Part shown: positions 23,563-34,599 of the stretch, piece after piece
Numbering within the stretch: position 1 is the stretch's first letter
Layout of the letters: each line of letters starts with the position of its first letter
Assembly: GCA_037127315.1 (NCBI GenBank)
Contig: JBBBDQ010000192.1
Coordinates: 1,062,501 to 1,126,500 of the forward strand
Reading direction: 5' to 3'
DNA from: Ascarosepion bandense
Lineage: Eukaryota; Mollusca; Cephalopoda; Sepiida; Sepiidae
Length of the DNA stretch: 64,000 nt
Made by a program: the position numbers and the translations under genes
The notes under the pieces: generated by a model
Database searches by the model: none
Told to the model about the DNA's origin: nothing
The model's input: only the letters and a program-made list of their open reading frames with translations

Positions 23563-23572
23563 TGTGACGTCA

Positions 23573-25910
23573 GCAAGTCAACTTTAATCATAAAACAGGC
23601 CTGGTAATAGCGACGGCCTCGGTTCAGCTCTATAAACGGCAGAAGTGATAGTAAGGCTAGGGAAGCCGCCCCTAACACTCCTCTTCAAGATTGAATTCTG
23701 TCAATACACAGCATAAGAAAGCCAACCTTGAGGTGTGTCATTGACTCGCCAGGCGTGGTATTCCCAGACCCCCATGACACGGATGGTGGACGCAGACCTC
23801 TCTGCAGACCTAATGTTTGCCTCTACCCAACAAGGGGGAGGAGAGCCAGGACTTGAGTGCCTTCTTACGGTTCTTGTGGGGAGGGAGTACAGACAACCGG
23901 TAAAGGATGAGAGAAAAGACGTAAGTGACGTACGCTTTAGTCTTACCCTTCATATACAACCGCCTTCGGAATCAAGTCTGTACTACCGCTCCATTTGCCT
24001 GTACTTCCTTGCTCGCCGTCTTCTACACCCTCTAGGAACATACAGATCAGATGCAGGTTGCTCTGAATTGTTCGTCCCTTCACATCACAAGTCTTCACGG
24101 AAGCTCAACGGATCTCTTTCTTTCACAATTCTGCGCTCATATTTGCGGCTTCGTTAGACATATTGTTTAACCTATGTTTTTACGACCTGACTCCCGTAGC
24201 GCTTCTAAACTCACGCTCTAGAGCCTGCCTAGCTAAAGATTAGAGAATACCCTCAACCTCCGCCCAGGAAAAACTATCCTTCATCTTGTTAGTCTTATCT
24301 AGGGCGAAACGTTGGATATATTCGGTGGTGAAAGTTCTAATCCTATCCATAAGCGTCTTTCACAACTTATTCCCAATAACCGCCTCACAAGTTCCCGCAG
24401 TACTAGTTTAATTAGCTGTTGCCGAAAATCCCGCCTGTCTAATAAGGACAGACTGAACTTCCAGTGTCCAGCCATTCTAGGCCTAGTGCCTACCGCCCCT
24501 CAGGCACAGATTAATTTATGGTCCGAATAGCCTAACCAGGGGAACGTGAGACAATCTAGCAAATCTAGATCGACTCTTCTCACTAAAATTATATCCAGGT
24601 AGCTAGCCATCTGGGTAGACAGCCACTTCAATGCCCACGTTCATATATCCCCCTGTGTGATCGACACGATATCTATCGACAAGCCCAAACTCGCCAATTA
24701 GATCAACCAGGCTACGATCACTCGATTTCCCGTTAGCGCCCCTTCCTCTGTCTATTTTTGGGTCCAGTATGGCATTCCAGTCCCTATTAAGATTAGGTGC
24801 GCAGAGTCTACTTGGAACGGCCCTAAGTGACGGTAAAAACAGGACACGCTCCGTCTGGTCGTTGGGCGTATAAATCGCAACGATTCGAAACAAACTACTG
24901 TTCACGGCAATATCGGCAACGATCAACCCCACCCCGCCTCTAAGGTACGTTTAACCAACAAGGAAAAAACCTCTGGCCAGCTGAATAGACAACAAAGTCG
25001 CTAAACAGCACCCGAGTATCAAGTTCGCAAACAAAGTGTGTCTCCTGGATTGCAGCCACATCTACCCCGCAGGATGCGAGATTACGAAGCAGGTGGGCAG
25101 CCTTACACCGATCTCTCAAGTCCCTCACATTCAAGCTGGCTAGCTTGATCTCCATATCTCAAGTCGGATCTCTTAACTGGCCGGAAATCTGCGGGAGTCA
25201 GGACCCCGACAGATTGTCCCAGACTTCCAGTACCAATCTCGTAAAGCGTCCGTCTAAGACAATACCGCCGACGTCCGTTAGGAAAGTAAGCTTTAGTGTC
25301 CTATACAGCGAGGAGTAGAGAATTACCGGGACTCTCCCTGCACTGAACTTTGCCATTTATTTTTTTTTTTTTTAGTTCAGGTGACTCTATTTGAGCCATC
25401 CTGATATTGGGGAAGGCGTCTTTGGCACCCGCAAAGTAATCCACACTTTCAAGTGTCCTCCAGATTGCGTATTAGGGTGATCACCCGGGGGACCTTTGGA
25501 AAGTTATTGTGGTCCTCGACCAACTTTCCGTCGATCAATGGTGCTGCTGCTGATTTTTATTAGGGGATGATATTCTCTTTTTCCCCGTTTTTGGTGCCCT
25601 ATTTTGTGCGGCGTCCTGTTGAGTAGGATGAGAAGCTGCTTTCTAGCCCTCCCCGCCTCTTGGCTACCTCAGTCCATTCCTTTGAACTGGCTGCCACTGC
25701 TTCTCTCGTTGCTGTTGTTTTGTCTGCTCCAGTGTAACTGGTGCTGCCACCGGATTCCTTGTGGGGCTCATTTTTGATAAGTACCCCGCGGCACTACATG
25801 TTCAGCAATGTTGACGACTACGAAAAGCTTTCTTCCTCTGCACAACAGTATGTCGGGGATACTGGAAAATTTGCTTTGTCCAATGTCACATGAAGACAAA
25901 TATCCTAAGT
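23573..25910 (-). pseudogene. LINE copy 2, ORF1 and ORF2 N-terminal and RT parts, heavily decayed
   Basis: Minus-strand sequence parallel to 5900-9700. Recognisable pieces are an ORF1 segment (EWTEVAKR near 25680 and an NFPKV.R stretch near 25500), then the ORF2 start IKLASLNVRDLRDRCKAAHL with GVDVAAIQETHFVCE (25155-24960). FRIVAIYTPNDQTERVLFL and DWNAILDPKIDRGRG follow (24900-24740). The RT part (24500-23600) is reduced by large deletions; no YADD was found. The 5' end is cut within ORF1 at about 25910. Divergence from copy 1 is far greater than between the two inverted pieces of copy 1, so this is an older insertion. Confidence 0.8.
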
Positions 25911-27224
25911 AGGTACCCCTATAGTCTGTAAACGTTGCAGAAATTGAAATGGTTTTCTATCTCCCAATGTTTCCATTTTCAATAATTGTTGCAAACTCCT
26001 CTTAGTAAAGTTCAGAGTATTGATTCCTCTTTTCAGTTATCATACGAGTTGGTTTGTGGTGTCTATGAGATAGATCTAATAGACACGTGGCTTGAGGTAA
26101 TGCAGAAAATACACAAGCTAATTTTTGTTTTTATGATGAAATAATTTTCATCAGAATAACGGCTTCCTGGCGGATGAAAAACAGTTCTGCTTTGTTTGTA
26201 GAGAAGACAGGTAAATTTTAAAAAGGGGCTGTTAATTTGGGTCCTTCCATTTTTTGTTTGTGTGTGTGCGCAAGTTTGTTTTATTTTATTGTTGTACAGC
26301 AATTTTACGTGTGTGCTTTGCAAAATAAATGAGCATGAAAATTCAATATCAACAGGTTGAAGCACATAAAACTAAGTTTTATTCACGACTTAATGGCATA
26401 GAATATTGTTGTAGAGTAACTAGCATCCCTCCAGCAGTCTAACCGATGGACTGACTCATAGTCTACGAGTATGTAATTAAAGAGTTGTTTTTGACAAGCG
26501 GATTAATATTCAGACTGATTTACTTCGTCGGCTATTCACCATTTCCTCTCTTTCGCTTGTATGTTTGTATTGTTAAATGTTTGTAACTTATTGTTCTATA
26601 TTATTTGTATATATCCGTTAGCACTGGATACTGTGTTGAATAAATTTATTAAGCACTCATTCTTTTCTGTGTATCCTTCACCTCGACGATACAACAAATA
26701 TTATTTTGGAAAATATGGAGAAAAATGTTCAATGAAAAACAATATTTAACAGGGAAAGGCATGTTAGAATAGGTCAAAGATGTTGCTCATTTCGTAGAAA
26801 TAAATTTTTTTCTGTCATTATTATTTATTTATCAATTATCTCAGGATATATTGCTATTTACCTCAAACATTGCTTCCCTTAAAGCGGTTTCTCGATAAAT
26901 CTCCGCGGAGAAGACAACGGGAAACTACTCAACTATTACTCCCAAGAAAAATAATGGTATTTACAAATAAATTTATAAATCTCAACGGCGTGAAAAGGGT
27001 TAAGTCCTAAGGAATTAACTCTTCGCCCGTTAAGAACCGACATGGGCAACAAGTGTCACCTAACCGTCATTCAGTGACTGTTAACGCCAACGGCGTAAAG
27101 AGAACGGGGTTCTTCGAAGCCGGTCCCCCGCCCGGGAAGGAATGACATGACCAACAGGTGTTACCCGACCGTTATCCTGCGACTGTTCACAGTAAACAAA
27201 AAATACTTACTCTCGGGACATGAA
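25911..27224. other. No gene seen
   Basis: AT-rich spacer. The part near 26990-27180 is less AT-rich and contains two related segments with 'cgttaagaaccgacatgggc' and 'gactgttaacgcca' words, possibly a degenerate short repeat. Nothing coding was recognised. Confidence 0.45.
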
Positions 27225-27626
27225 ATATCAGGACACTGAATAACTGTGGGCACCTGAAGAATGTCAAGCAGGAGATGAGCAAATTGAATATCTGTATTCT
27301 AGGAGTGTGCAAAACTAGATGGCCATACAACGGAGATTTAGTCAGTGGCAACCACAGGATACTATACGCAGGCAGCAAAAATTGTGAAAAGGGATTCGGC
27401 TTGATACTTGACAGAGACATGAAGAATTGCGTCTTAGGGTACTGCCAGTTATTCGAAAGAGTCTTCTTGATCAATGTTGAAGGAAAGGAAAGCCCTTCAA
27501 CATTGCGGTTATAGTAGTATATGCACCGACAACACAAAAGACCAAGGCGGAAATAGAATCTTTCTACTCTACGCTGGATACCGTCAAAGCTCAGTGTAAA
27601 TCGCAAGTAATTAGAATTATCACGGG
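27225..27626 (+). pseudogene. RTE-type LINE, endonuclease N-terminal part
   Basis: The plus strand begins with NTGHLKNVKQEMSKLN-type sequence and continues ICILGVCKTRWPYNGDLVSG, HRILYAGSKNCEKGFGLIL, LGYCQLFERVFLINVEGK and ESFYSTLDTVKAQCKSQ. This is the APE-like endonuclease of RTE elements. The motif normally containing the catalytic Glu (C-E-T-R-W) reads CKTRW here, so the nuclease would be inactive even if expressed. The frame is interrupted near 27500 and then by an LTR inserted at 27627, after which coding resumes at 28647. Confidence 0.9.
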
Positions 27627-28646
27627 TGTAACTCCCCAACGGACTGTCCGAACAATTTTCTCAGGCGGCCGTTCTCCACGTTGTGATGTTTGCCGGGAGT
27701 TTGTTGAAAATGTCGGAGCCTCAAGCTGGGGGTACAAGATTAAACTATAAGGAACGAACTTCCACAACTTGGATGAGTTGAAAGGATGCTTTATTTCGTT
27801 TAGAGCTAGCCTTTTCGGTTGGGGCAGGCGAATGTGACACACAGCTCTAACTCTAATTAATGGAGATCAACAAATCCGAACCGACCGAAACAAGACGAAC
27901 GGAGGTTCACTTCACTCAACTGACTGACTCACTTATCTGACACTCTCTCACTCTACTCTACTCATCGGCTCGGAAAAATCACCTGTATTTATTTAAAACA
28001 ATCCGGAAGTGACTAAAGACCCCCCCCCCAGGCTAAAATAAAACTAAAAGATAATCATTGGCGACTGTAAGTCCGAAATTTCAGGGTACTTAGATTTTCT
28101 TTCTTTTGATGTGTAAACATCTTGCGGACTTAGTATTTTTTCCAGGATTTTTTTAAATCTTTTTATCTTAATAAAGCTTTCGCCGGAAAATTCTTAATGT
28201 GTGGTCAAGATACAGTAAAAGACAGCCTTTGACCTGGTCATTCGGAAACCCACCTCCCGAACTCTATTTCCTGAACTTTATCTCTTTATCACATTAAATC
28301 ACTGAGTCAAATATTTACCGGAAGAGTGGTAGGATTTAAAACAGTAATCGGATACCCTTGTCTCTTCCACAATTTTCCTCATAAAAGAAAAAGCGTTTAT
28401 TTATTTATTTTTTCCTCTTCTTTTTCACTTTTGTTAAATATGTTTTTAAACTATTTTCTATTCTTAACCATTTTTTATTTTAATCTATTATAATAAAATA
28501 CATATTTTACAAAGCACCTTAATATACGCCTAGTTATCGTGTCATCTAATCTATTTTCTATTCTTAACCATTTCCTATTTTAATCTATTATAATAAAATA
28601 CATATTTTACAAAGCACCTTAATATACGCCTAGTCATCGTGTCACA
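27627..28646. mobile_element. Solo LTR inserted in the RTE element
   Basis: About 1.02 kb starting TGTAACTCCCCAACGG and ending ATCGTGTCA(CA), with imperfectly inverted TGTAAC/GTCACA ends. RTE coding is cut at ...VIRIITG and resumes at DLNAKVG. CACGGG stands at 27621-27626 and again at 28645-28650, so the target duplication is CGGG or CACGGG depending on where the LTR end is set. No internal retrotransposon genes are present, which is the product expected from LTR-LTR recombination. C9 homopolymer at 28021-28029. Confidence 0.75.
28451..28646. repeat. 100-bp tandem duplication at the LTR 3' end
   Basis: Two nearly identical units start at 28451 and 28551 (ctattttctattcttaacca). Both reach 'atcgtgtca', so the LTR's terminal 95-100 bp exist twice. 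Confidence 0.9.
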
Positions 28647-29452
28647 CGGGAGACCTGAATGCCAAAGTAGGTAAGGAAAGGAAAGGAGTAACATATGACA
28701 AGAAATCGTAATGACCGAGGAGAAAATGTGTCCAATAGCGCACAGCAAATGACCAGATAATAACCAACGCCTGGTTTCAATAACACCCAGGACGATTATG
28801 GACATAGAGAAGCCCAATGAAGGTACACAAAAAATAAAACTGATTATATTAAAATAAACAGGAGATTCAGTTATGCAGTTGTTGATTATAAAACTTATCC
28901 AAGTGCCGACTGAGGAAGCGATCACCTTATATGCAAACTAAGGATGAAACCGCGGAAAATGAGGAAGCTTATTGAAGCACCCAGACTGCAATACAAAACA
29001 CTCGTGAATGACCTTAACTTACAGGAAAAGTACATTGATAGAGTGAAAAAATATATGAAAGACAAATTGAAAACGAAAACTCAAAAAACAGGATACACTA
29101 AAAGAAAGTGACATTGGCCAACGGCAAGAAAAACAGACGTAGAAGGAAAAATGAGTAGATTACGAGATTTTCGACATGATGCAAAGGAGACAGAAAATAA
29201 TGCCAAGATATAGAATGAAATACAGAAAACTACACAAGGAAATAAGGAGTAAATGAAGACAGGCAAATGAAAAATAGCTCAACAACAAATAGAAAGATAG
29301 AACACGACCAATAAAGGAGACATGCATAAAAAAATAAGAGAACAGGACAAAAACCATGCTCCTCAACAGAATGCATAAAATCCAAGAATGGCACACTCAT
29401 ATTAGAGAAGGAGGAAATACTTCAGCGGTGGGAAGAATATATGGGAAATCTT
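28647..29452 (+). pseudogene. RTE LINE, endonuclease C-terminus and linker
   Basis: Resumes the RTE reading with GDLNAKVGKERKGVTYD, then TANDQIITNAWFQ and an HHL-bearing segment degraded by stops, KMRKPIKAPRLQYKTLVNDL-like sequence, and CIKSKNGTLILEKEEILQRW leading to YMGNL at 29452. Multiple stops and frame shifts. An inverted-repeat element interrupts at 29453 and coding continues at 30240. Confidence 0.8.
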
Positions 29453-30239
29453 GGCGGACCTGAAGGAGACTACCACCACCTTTAAATTTGTTGTTTTTCA
29501 TTTTTTTTTTTTACTCTTTTCAGTGCAATCCAAAAAAAAAAAATAGAAAAATGTTAATATTTAAACAATTTTAGGGTGGGGACTCAGTTTTTCATACAAC
29601 GTTATAGTAAATCGATCTTCTATTTTGGAACCACTCGCCGGTACGACATTACCACCACCTGTAAATTGGTTGATTATCAATTTTTTTTTTCAGTGCAATC
29701 TTATCGATTAAACCCTAAACTTTCCGATTGACAAAAAAAAAAAAAAACAACATTGTAAAAATTTTTAACATTTAAACAATTTTAGTGTGTGTGTGTATGG
29801 GGGGGGGGGCTTAGTTTTTTTTATAAAACCTTATAGTAAATCAATCCTGTGCAATTAACTTTTTTGCTTGCGCATATTCAACAACTGAACCCTTTGCGAA
29901 ATTTTTGAATAAAGCCATTCTTGGAGTTTCCGAGGAAGATGCCATCGTAAGAACTAAAGAAAACTTGAAAAAGACAAAAACAAGAGCAACAACTCGTTTA
30001 AAAAAAAAAAGCGACCCCAACGCGAGTGATTCCAAAATGGAGGATCGATTTACTATAACTTTGTATGAGAAACTGTGCCTCCCATAAAATTGTTTAAATA
30101 TTGAAATTTTTTCATTGTTTTTTTTTTTTGATTATCGGAAACTTTATGTAATAACCGATAAGACTGCGCTGAAAAAAAGTAAAAAAAAAAATGAAAAACA
30201 ACAAATTTAAAGGTGGTGGTAGTCTACTTCAGGTCCACC
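29453..30239. mobile_element. 787-bp long-inverted-repeat (foldback/MITE-like) element with 8-bp target duplication
   Basis: It begins GGCGGACCTGAAGGAGACT and ends in the inverted counterpart. The terminal inverted repeats are nearly perfect for about 75 bp and remain recognisable to about 190 bp (ATAGTAAATCGATC on both sides). The flanks are GAAATCTT (29445-29452) and GAAATCTC (30240-30247), an 8-bp target duplication with one mismatch. The left arm is duplicated once more in direct orientation (about 29648-29850). The centre (29850-30030) has a short open frame without recognisable domain. The TIR and duplication lengths suit a Merlin-, Mutator- or P-like non-autonomous DNA transposon. Interrupts the RTE between YMGNL and FHDKREQ. 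Confidence 0.85.
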
Positions 30240-30890
30240 GAAATCTCTTCCACGACAAGCGAGAGCAACCGACAAGCCACAGAAATACCGACGAACCAGA
30301 AATTTTAAAATCCGAAGTAAAAGTTGCACTGGCCAAACAGAATAAGAACGAAGCGTCTAGACCAGACGGCATTGTAATAGAGATGTTGGCAGCCTTAGAA
30401 GATTTTGTCTACGCCAAAATCACGGAAATTATAAGTGAAATCTACAACAGCGGCAAAATCCCGAAAGACCTAAGCAGATCGATTTTATAGCACTACCCAA
30501 AAAGCCAGCTGCAAACGAATGTGAATTTTAATAAACAATCAGCTTAATGAGTCACATAACAAAACTCATCATCCGAATTCTGATGAATAGATCGTGCAGC
30601 AGAATCAAACCGAAAATAGGACAAAAGTAATATGGATTCGTCAAGGACACTGGAACAAGAAACGCGATATTTAAGCGTAGAATACTATCAGAAAAAGGGC
30701 AACAGAAATTAAGAAAGACGTGTACCTATGTTTCATCGACTATGCAAAGGCATTCAACAAATTACGGCACAAAGAACTGATAAAGACGCTTGGTAACCTT
30801 GATATTTTCCTCAAAGACATTAGAGTAATCAAGAATCTCTACTGGCAGCAAACTGCCTGCATAGAAAGAAACCGTGAAATACATGACTTT
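30240..30890 (+). pseudogene. RTE LINE, reverse transcriptase N-terminal half
   Basis: Continues the RTE protein: FHDKREQPTSHRNTDEPEIL, KSEVKVALAKQNKNEASRPD (the SPGPDGI-like motif reads RPDGIVIEML), ITEIISEIYNSGKIPKDLS, then after a frameshift ISLMSHITKLIIRIL, IGQKQYGFVKDTGTRNAIF and DVYLCFIDYAKAFNKLRH, which contains the first catalytic Asp of the RT (FIDYAKAFN). It is cut at about 30890 by an AT-rich repeat and continues at 31786. Confidence 0.88.
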
Positions 30891-31785
30891 TTAATATAAC
30901 ACAGAAATTATCATCCAAAAATACTTCAAATACACGAATATTATTTTAAAAATACGGTGGCTCGACGATTTGTATTAAACTTTTCAATTTTCTATTGGTA
31001 AATATAGTCTTAACTTAACTTAATAACTTAACCGCCACAAGACTTTGCAGAATTTTTTAAAATTTAGAAATTTAATAAATTATTATAATAAAAAAAGAAA
31101 AATTAAAACAATTCTTTTAAAATTTCAGTATTCATGGGAAAAAATGTCTTTAATGTATATTATTTATAAAAACAATTAAAAGCTTATCTAATTAATTAAT
31201 GACATAGTTTTATTGCATATTTTATTCTACTATTCGGAGCAGATTTTCGGAAAAAAAAGCCAAATATGTGAAAAAATAATAGATGATTTTTTCCCAAGGA
31301 GTCCTGCATTTAACTAACACAACAAATTTTCGGTACAAAATTTAATTTCTTGAAATTTCATGAATTTACGCGGAGGGAGGTAACAGATGTAAAAATAAAT
31401 ATATTTTTTTACCAAGATTTCTATAAATAACAATTTAAAAAATAATTTCATTCATTTTTAAATAAGTCCTGAAAGTTTCATTAAAATCTAACAATTATTT
31501 GATTTTTCCAAAATTTTCTAATTTTTCACCGGAAAAAAAAACTGAGTTACGTAATATTACAAAATCCATTGTGAACTCTCGTAATGATTTGGTTACCCGC
31601 TGACGAAAATCAAAACAAGTCTTCGAACGTGTTAGAAAGGATTAAAACAGTTTTTAAAAATAAATAAAAATAATTTGATCTTTCCTCTTAATGATAACAT
31701 TTTGATGGAAAAACTTCGTTTTTATTAAGTTTGGGACCTTTTTCGTTCATATCATGCTGTTTTTTTTTAACGAATTAGTGGAGGT
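30891..31785 (-). repeat. AT-rich dispersed repeat D, minus-oriented, inserted in the RTE
   Basis: Reverse complement of the repeat at 32345-33270. Shared blocks include 'gcaataaaactatg', 'aagcttttaattg.ttttataaa', 'cgttcgaa..ttttgattt' and 'acagcat.at'. No coding sequence. It sits between the RTE blocks ending at 30890 and starting at 31786. The target duplication is not clear. Confidence 0.7.
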
Positions 31786-32344
31786 ACCGACTATACAGCG
31801 AGACAATTCTGAGAGCTCTAGAAGTCCTGCCAGGATTTGTCATTGGCGGATGCAGTCTGAACAATATGACAGTGCTAATAGCAGAGACAGAAAAGAAACT
31901 ACAGGACCCCCTACAGGAAGTAGTTAAAGAAAGCGGAAAGAAAGGACTACAAATATAAACTACATGAAATCAGAATGCATGGTAATCAGTAAAAAGAGAA
32001 ACCCAAAATGCCAATTACAAGTTAAGGATACTAAAATCAAACTGGTGCAGAAATTTAAATAGCTGGGAATCATTCTAACAGACGACAGAAAGTGAGACCC
32101 GAAGGCGTATTGGCATGGCAGAGGATGCATTCCAGAAGCTGAGTAGAGTATTAAGAGATAGAAAAATTTTGTTGGAAACAAAGAAGAGTGTACTTGATTA
32201 TTATGTGATGTCTGTCCTTCATTTTGGCAGCGAATGCTGGACAGTCTCATCAAAGATAAAGGAAAGACTTAAAAAAGACTATGTTTAAATACCAGTAAGG
32301 TCAATAAGGGTCTTCAGGAGAAGAAAAAATAAGATGGGGCCACT
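31786..32344 (+). pseudogene. RTE LINE, RT C-terminal part, YADD deleted
   Basis: Reads YSETILRALEVLPGFVIGG with a frameshift, then LNNM directly followed by TVLIAETEKKLQDPLQEVV. The RYADD catalytic block expected between NN(I/M) and TVLI is missing. It continues KSECMVISKKRNPKCQLQV, a KLVQKFK*LGIILTDDRK stretch and DAFQKLSRVLRDRKI-like sequence with SVLHFGSECWT. Several stops. It lies between two inverted copies of AT-rich repeat D. Confidence 0.85.
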
Positions 32345-33270
32345 TTGTAGGTCAGTGTCAGGATCAAAGTATTTTTTAATTATTTAAGAAAAAAAATATT
32401 CGTTTCTAACACGTTAGAAATTTTGGTTAAATATGTTGTATGTTTTTTCCGTCAGGGAGCGACCAGATTTTTAACAGAGTTCACTATGATAAATGTAATA
32501 TTACGGAACTCCTTATTTTCCAGTGAAAAACACATTTTTAGGTATCCCCAATAAATCGCTGAAAAAACAGCATAGCATGAAGGAAAAAGGTCCCAACTAA
32601 ATAAAAACAAAAGTTTTTCGGCAAAATGTTTATGTTATTATTAAGAGGATAAATCAAAGTATTTTTTTTTAATTTTTAAAAATCATTTTTAAAAATTCTT
32701 TCTAACACATTCAAAATTTTGATAGAAAATCTTATTTTTCTTTCGTCTGTGAGTGACGTAATTTTTACAAGGTCTTATAACGGCAAACGTTATATTACGC
32801 AAGACATTTTTTTTGCCGGTGAAAGACACATTAATTTGACATTCTTGCAAAAATCAAATAATGCTCGAATTTTGATGAAAATTTCAGGAATTATTCATAA
32901 TTGACTGAAATCAATGTTGAAATAATTATTTTTAGAAAATATTTTTTTTATTTTTACATATGTAAAATTAAATTATAGAAATGTATTCACCATCGTTTCC
33001 CCATAAACCTGATATTAATTAAATTCAGGAATCATTGGGGAATGTTAATTAACTGTATTTTTTCTTCAAAATTAGAACTTTTTTAGAAAATCTGCTCCGA
33101 ATTACGAAAACAAAAATGCAATAAAACTATGCCATTTTTAATTTAGATAAACTTTTAATTGCTTTTATAAACAATATAAATTAAGGATATCATAGTCTAA
33201 AAAAAAAAGCCATGAATAATGAATTGACAAGAGTTGTTGTCTTTTTTATTATTTTTTATTATAAAGTTTC
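32345..33270 (+). repeat. AT-rich dispersed repeat D, plus-oriented, with internal duplication
   Basis: Inverted relative to 30891-31785. The first part (32390-32560) and the next (32650-32830) repeat the same order of words ('aaagtattttt', 'ctaacac.tt', 'ttttggt', 'cgtc', 'taatattac'/'tatattacg'), so the unit is partly duplicated in tandem. No protein recognised. Confidence 0.7.
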
Positions 33271-33757
33271 AAAATTTTTAAAAAATTTCCTCCTCCATCG
33301 CTATGGTGTGGAATTAATGCATGAAGACTACATTTACTAATCGAAAATCTAAAAGCCTAATACAAATAATTTAGCCAATGTATTTTTAAAATAATTAAAA
33401 CATTTTAATTGTGTGCATGCTGATTTCCCGTATTGTATTTGTACGAGTGGCCGTATCATTAAAAGGTCATGTGATTCAAATGTTGTCCCTCTTACAGGAA
33501 AATATCCCTACATTGAACATTTGTATTCATAGCCCAATCCTTTTCATTTACACGTGTTTCTGAATCACCCAACAACAGGCTTCCCAAATTCCGCTTTCAA
33601 ATTTTAAAGTAATTTACTTCCTAGTTTCATCATCTTTTACATTAATTGTGAATGTAGGTACCTTACAGAAATTGAAAAAGCTTTCCCTTTTCTATTTTTT
33701 ATAACCTGTGTTTTGTCTGTTTTTGTTGTACATTTCAATAGCCTTTTTGCTAATTCT
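33271..33757. other. AT-rich DNA, no gene seen
   Basis: Spacer between repeat D and the SINE. Nothing recognised. Confidence 0.5.
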
Positions 33758-33768
33758 ACCATTGAAAT

Positions 33769-34090
33769 GGGTATGCACATCCTGGATGTGCGTTGTAGTG
33801 CAGTGGATATCGGCTCGGAACGAGAAATCGGGGAGCCGAGTTCAAATTCCAGTTGAATTCATTGCATTCATTTACGCGCAAATACTCTTGGGAAAGGTAT
33901 TAATCCGTCTCTTCCTTCCAGTTATGGGTTAAATAACAGGACGGATTGGGTTCTCTAGCCTTGGCTGGCAACCAATCTACCGCAGAAAGCAATGGCAACC
34001 TGCTGCGGGATAATCTTCTACCCAGTCAGTCATGTCTCTTTCGAGACATGATCGCCCAAGCGTGTTTCACGTATGGCCCTTAACTGACTG
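33769..34090 (+). mobile_element. tRNA-derived SINE with 11-bp target duplication
   Basis: The 322-bp element is flanked by ACCATTGAAAT at 33758-33768 and 34091-34101. Its head has a polymerase III A box TAGTGCAGTGG (33796-33806) and B box GAGTTCAAATTCC (33838-33850), spaced as in a tRNA gene. A unique body follows, with 'gcctggc'-like and 'ggcaacctgctgcgg' words and a tail of TGACTGAC-type repeats. SINEs of this kind are copied by a partner LINE. Ends and duplication are intact, so this is one of the younger insertions in the window. A decayed copy lies at 47512-47640 on the other strand. Confidence 0.88.
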
Positions 34091-34101
34091 ACCATTGAAA
34101 T

Positions 34102-34599
34102 TTAAAAAAAATTATTGTTAAATTCCTACTTAGCATAACATTTCATAAACTGAGTTAGTTCTGTTATTTCAATTTCATTCTTTCTTATTAAACTGTAAAA
34201 TTATTTTAAAAGTAAGTTTTATATTATTTTAATTTTTATTTATTTAGAAAGCATATTCAAACGTATGGCTATAAAGCTAAACTAAAATTCTAACAAAATA
34301 TTATATAACTGCTAAAATGTTAATTTCCAAATTTTGCTATGTAGTAAAAAACAAAAAACAAAATTAGAAATGTTTCATTACGTTTGCGTAAAATTATGTC
34401 ATGTCTGGACGCCATACTTAGCACATTTGTCAGCTACTGCTTGTTATTAAATCATTCGTCACCTCAGAGGACCCTGATAACAGGACTACCGTGATTAAAA
34501 AACGCTTTTATAGTGAATTTCAGACACTAAGCAAGTAATACTTATTTTAAATCAAAACAAGGCAAATTGAAATTTGCTAATTTTAATAAAATAATGTTT
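34102..34599. other. AT-rich DNA, no gene seen
   Basis: Nothing recognised apart from short AT-rich low-complexity runs. Confidence 0.5.

Noticed and set aside
33769..33860. A functional tRNA gene
   Set aside because: A and B boxes are present but the acceptor stem does not close, and the sequence continues into a SINE body with target duplications.
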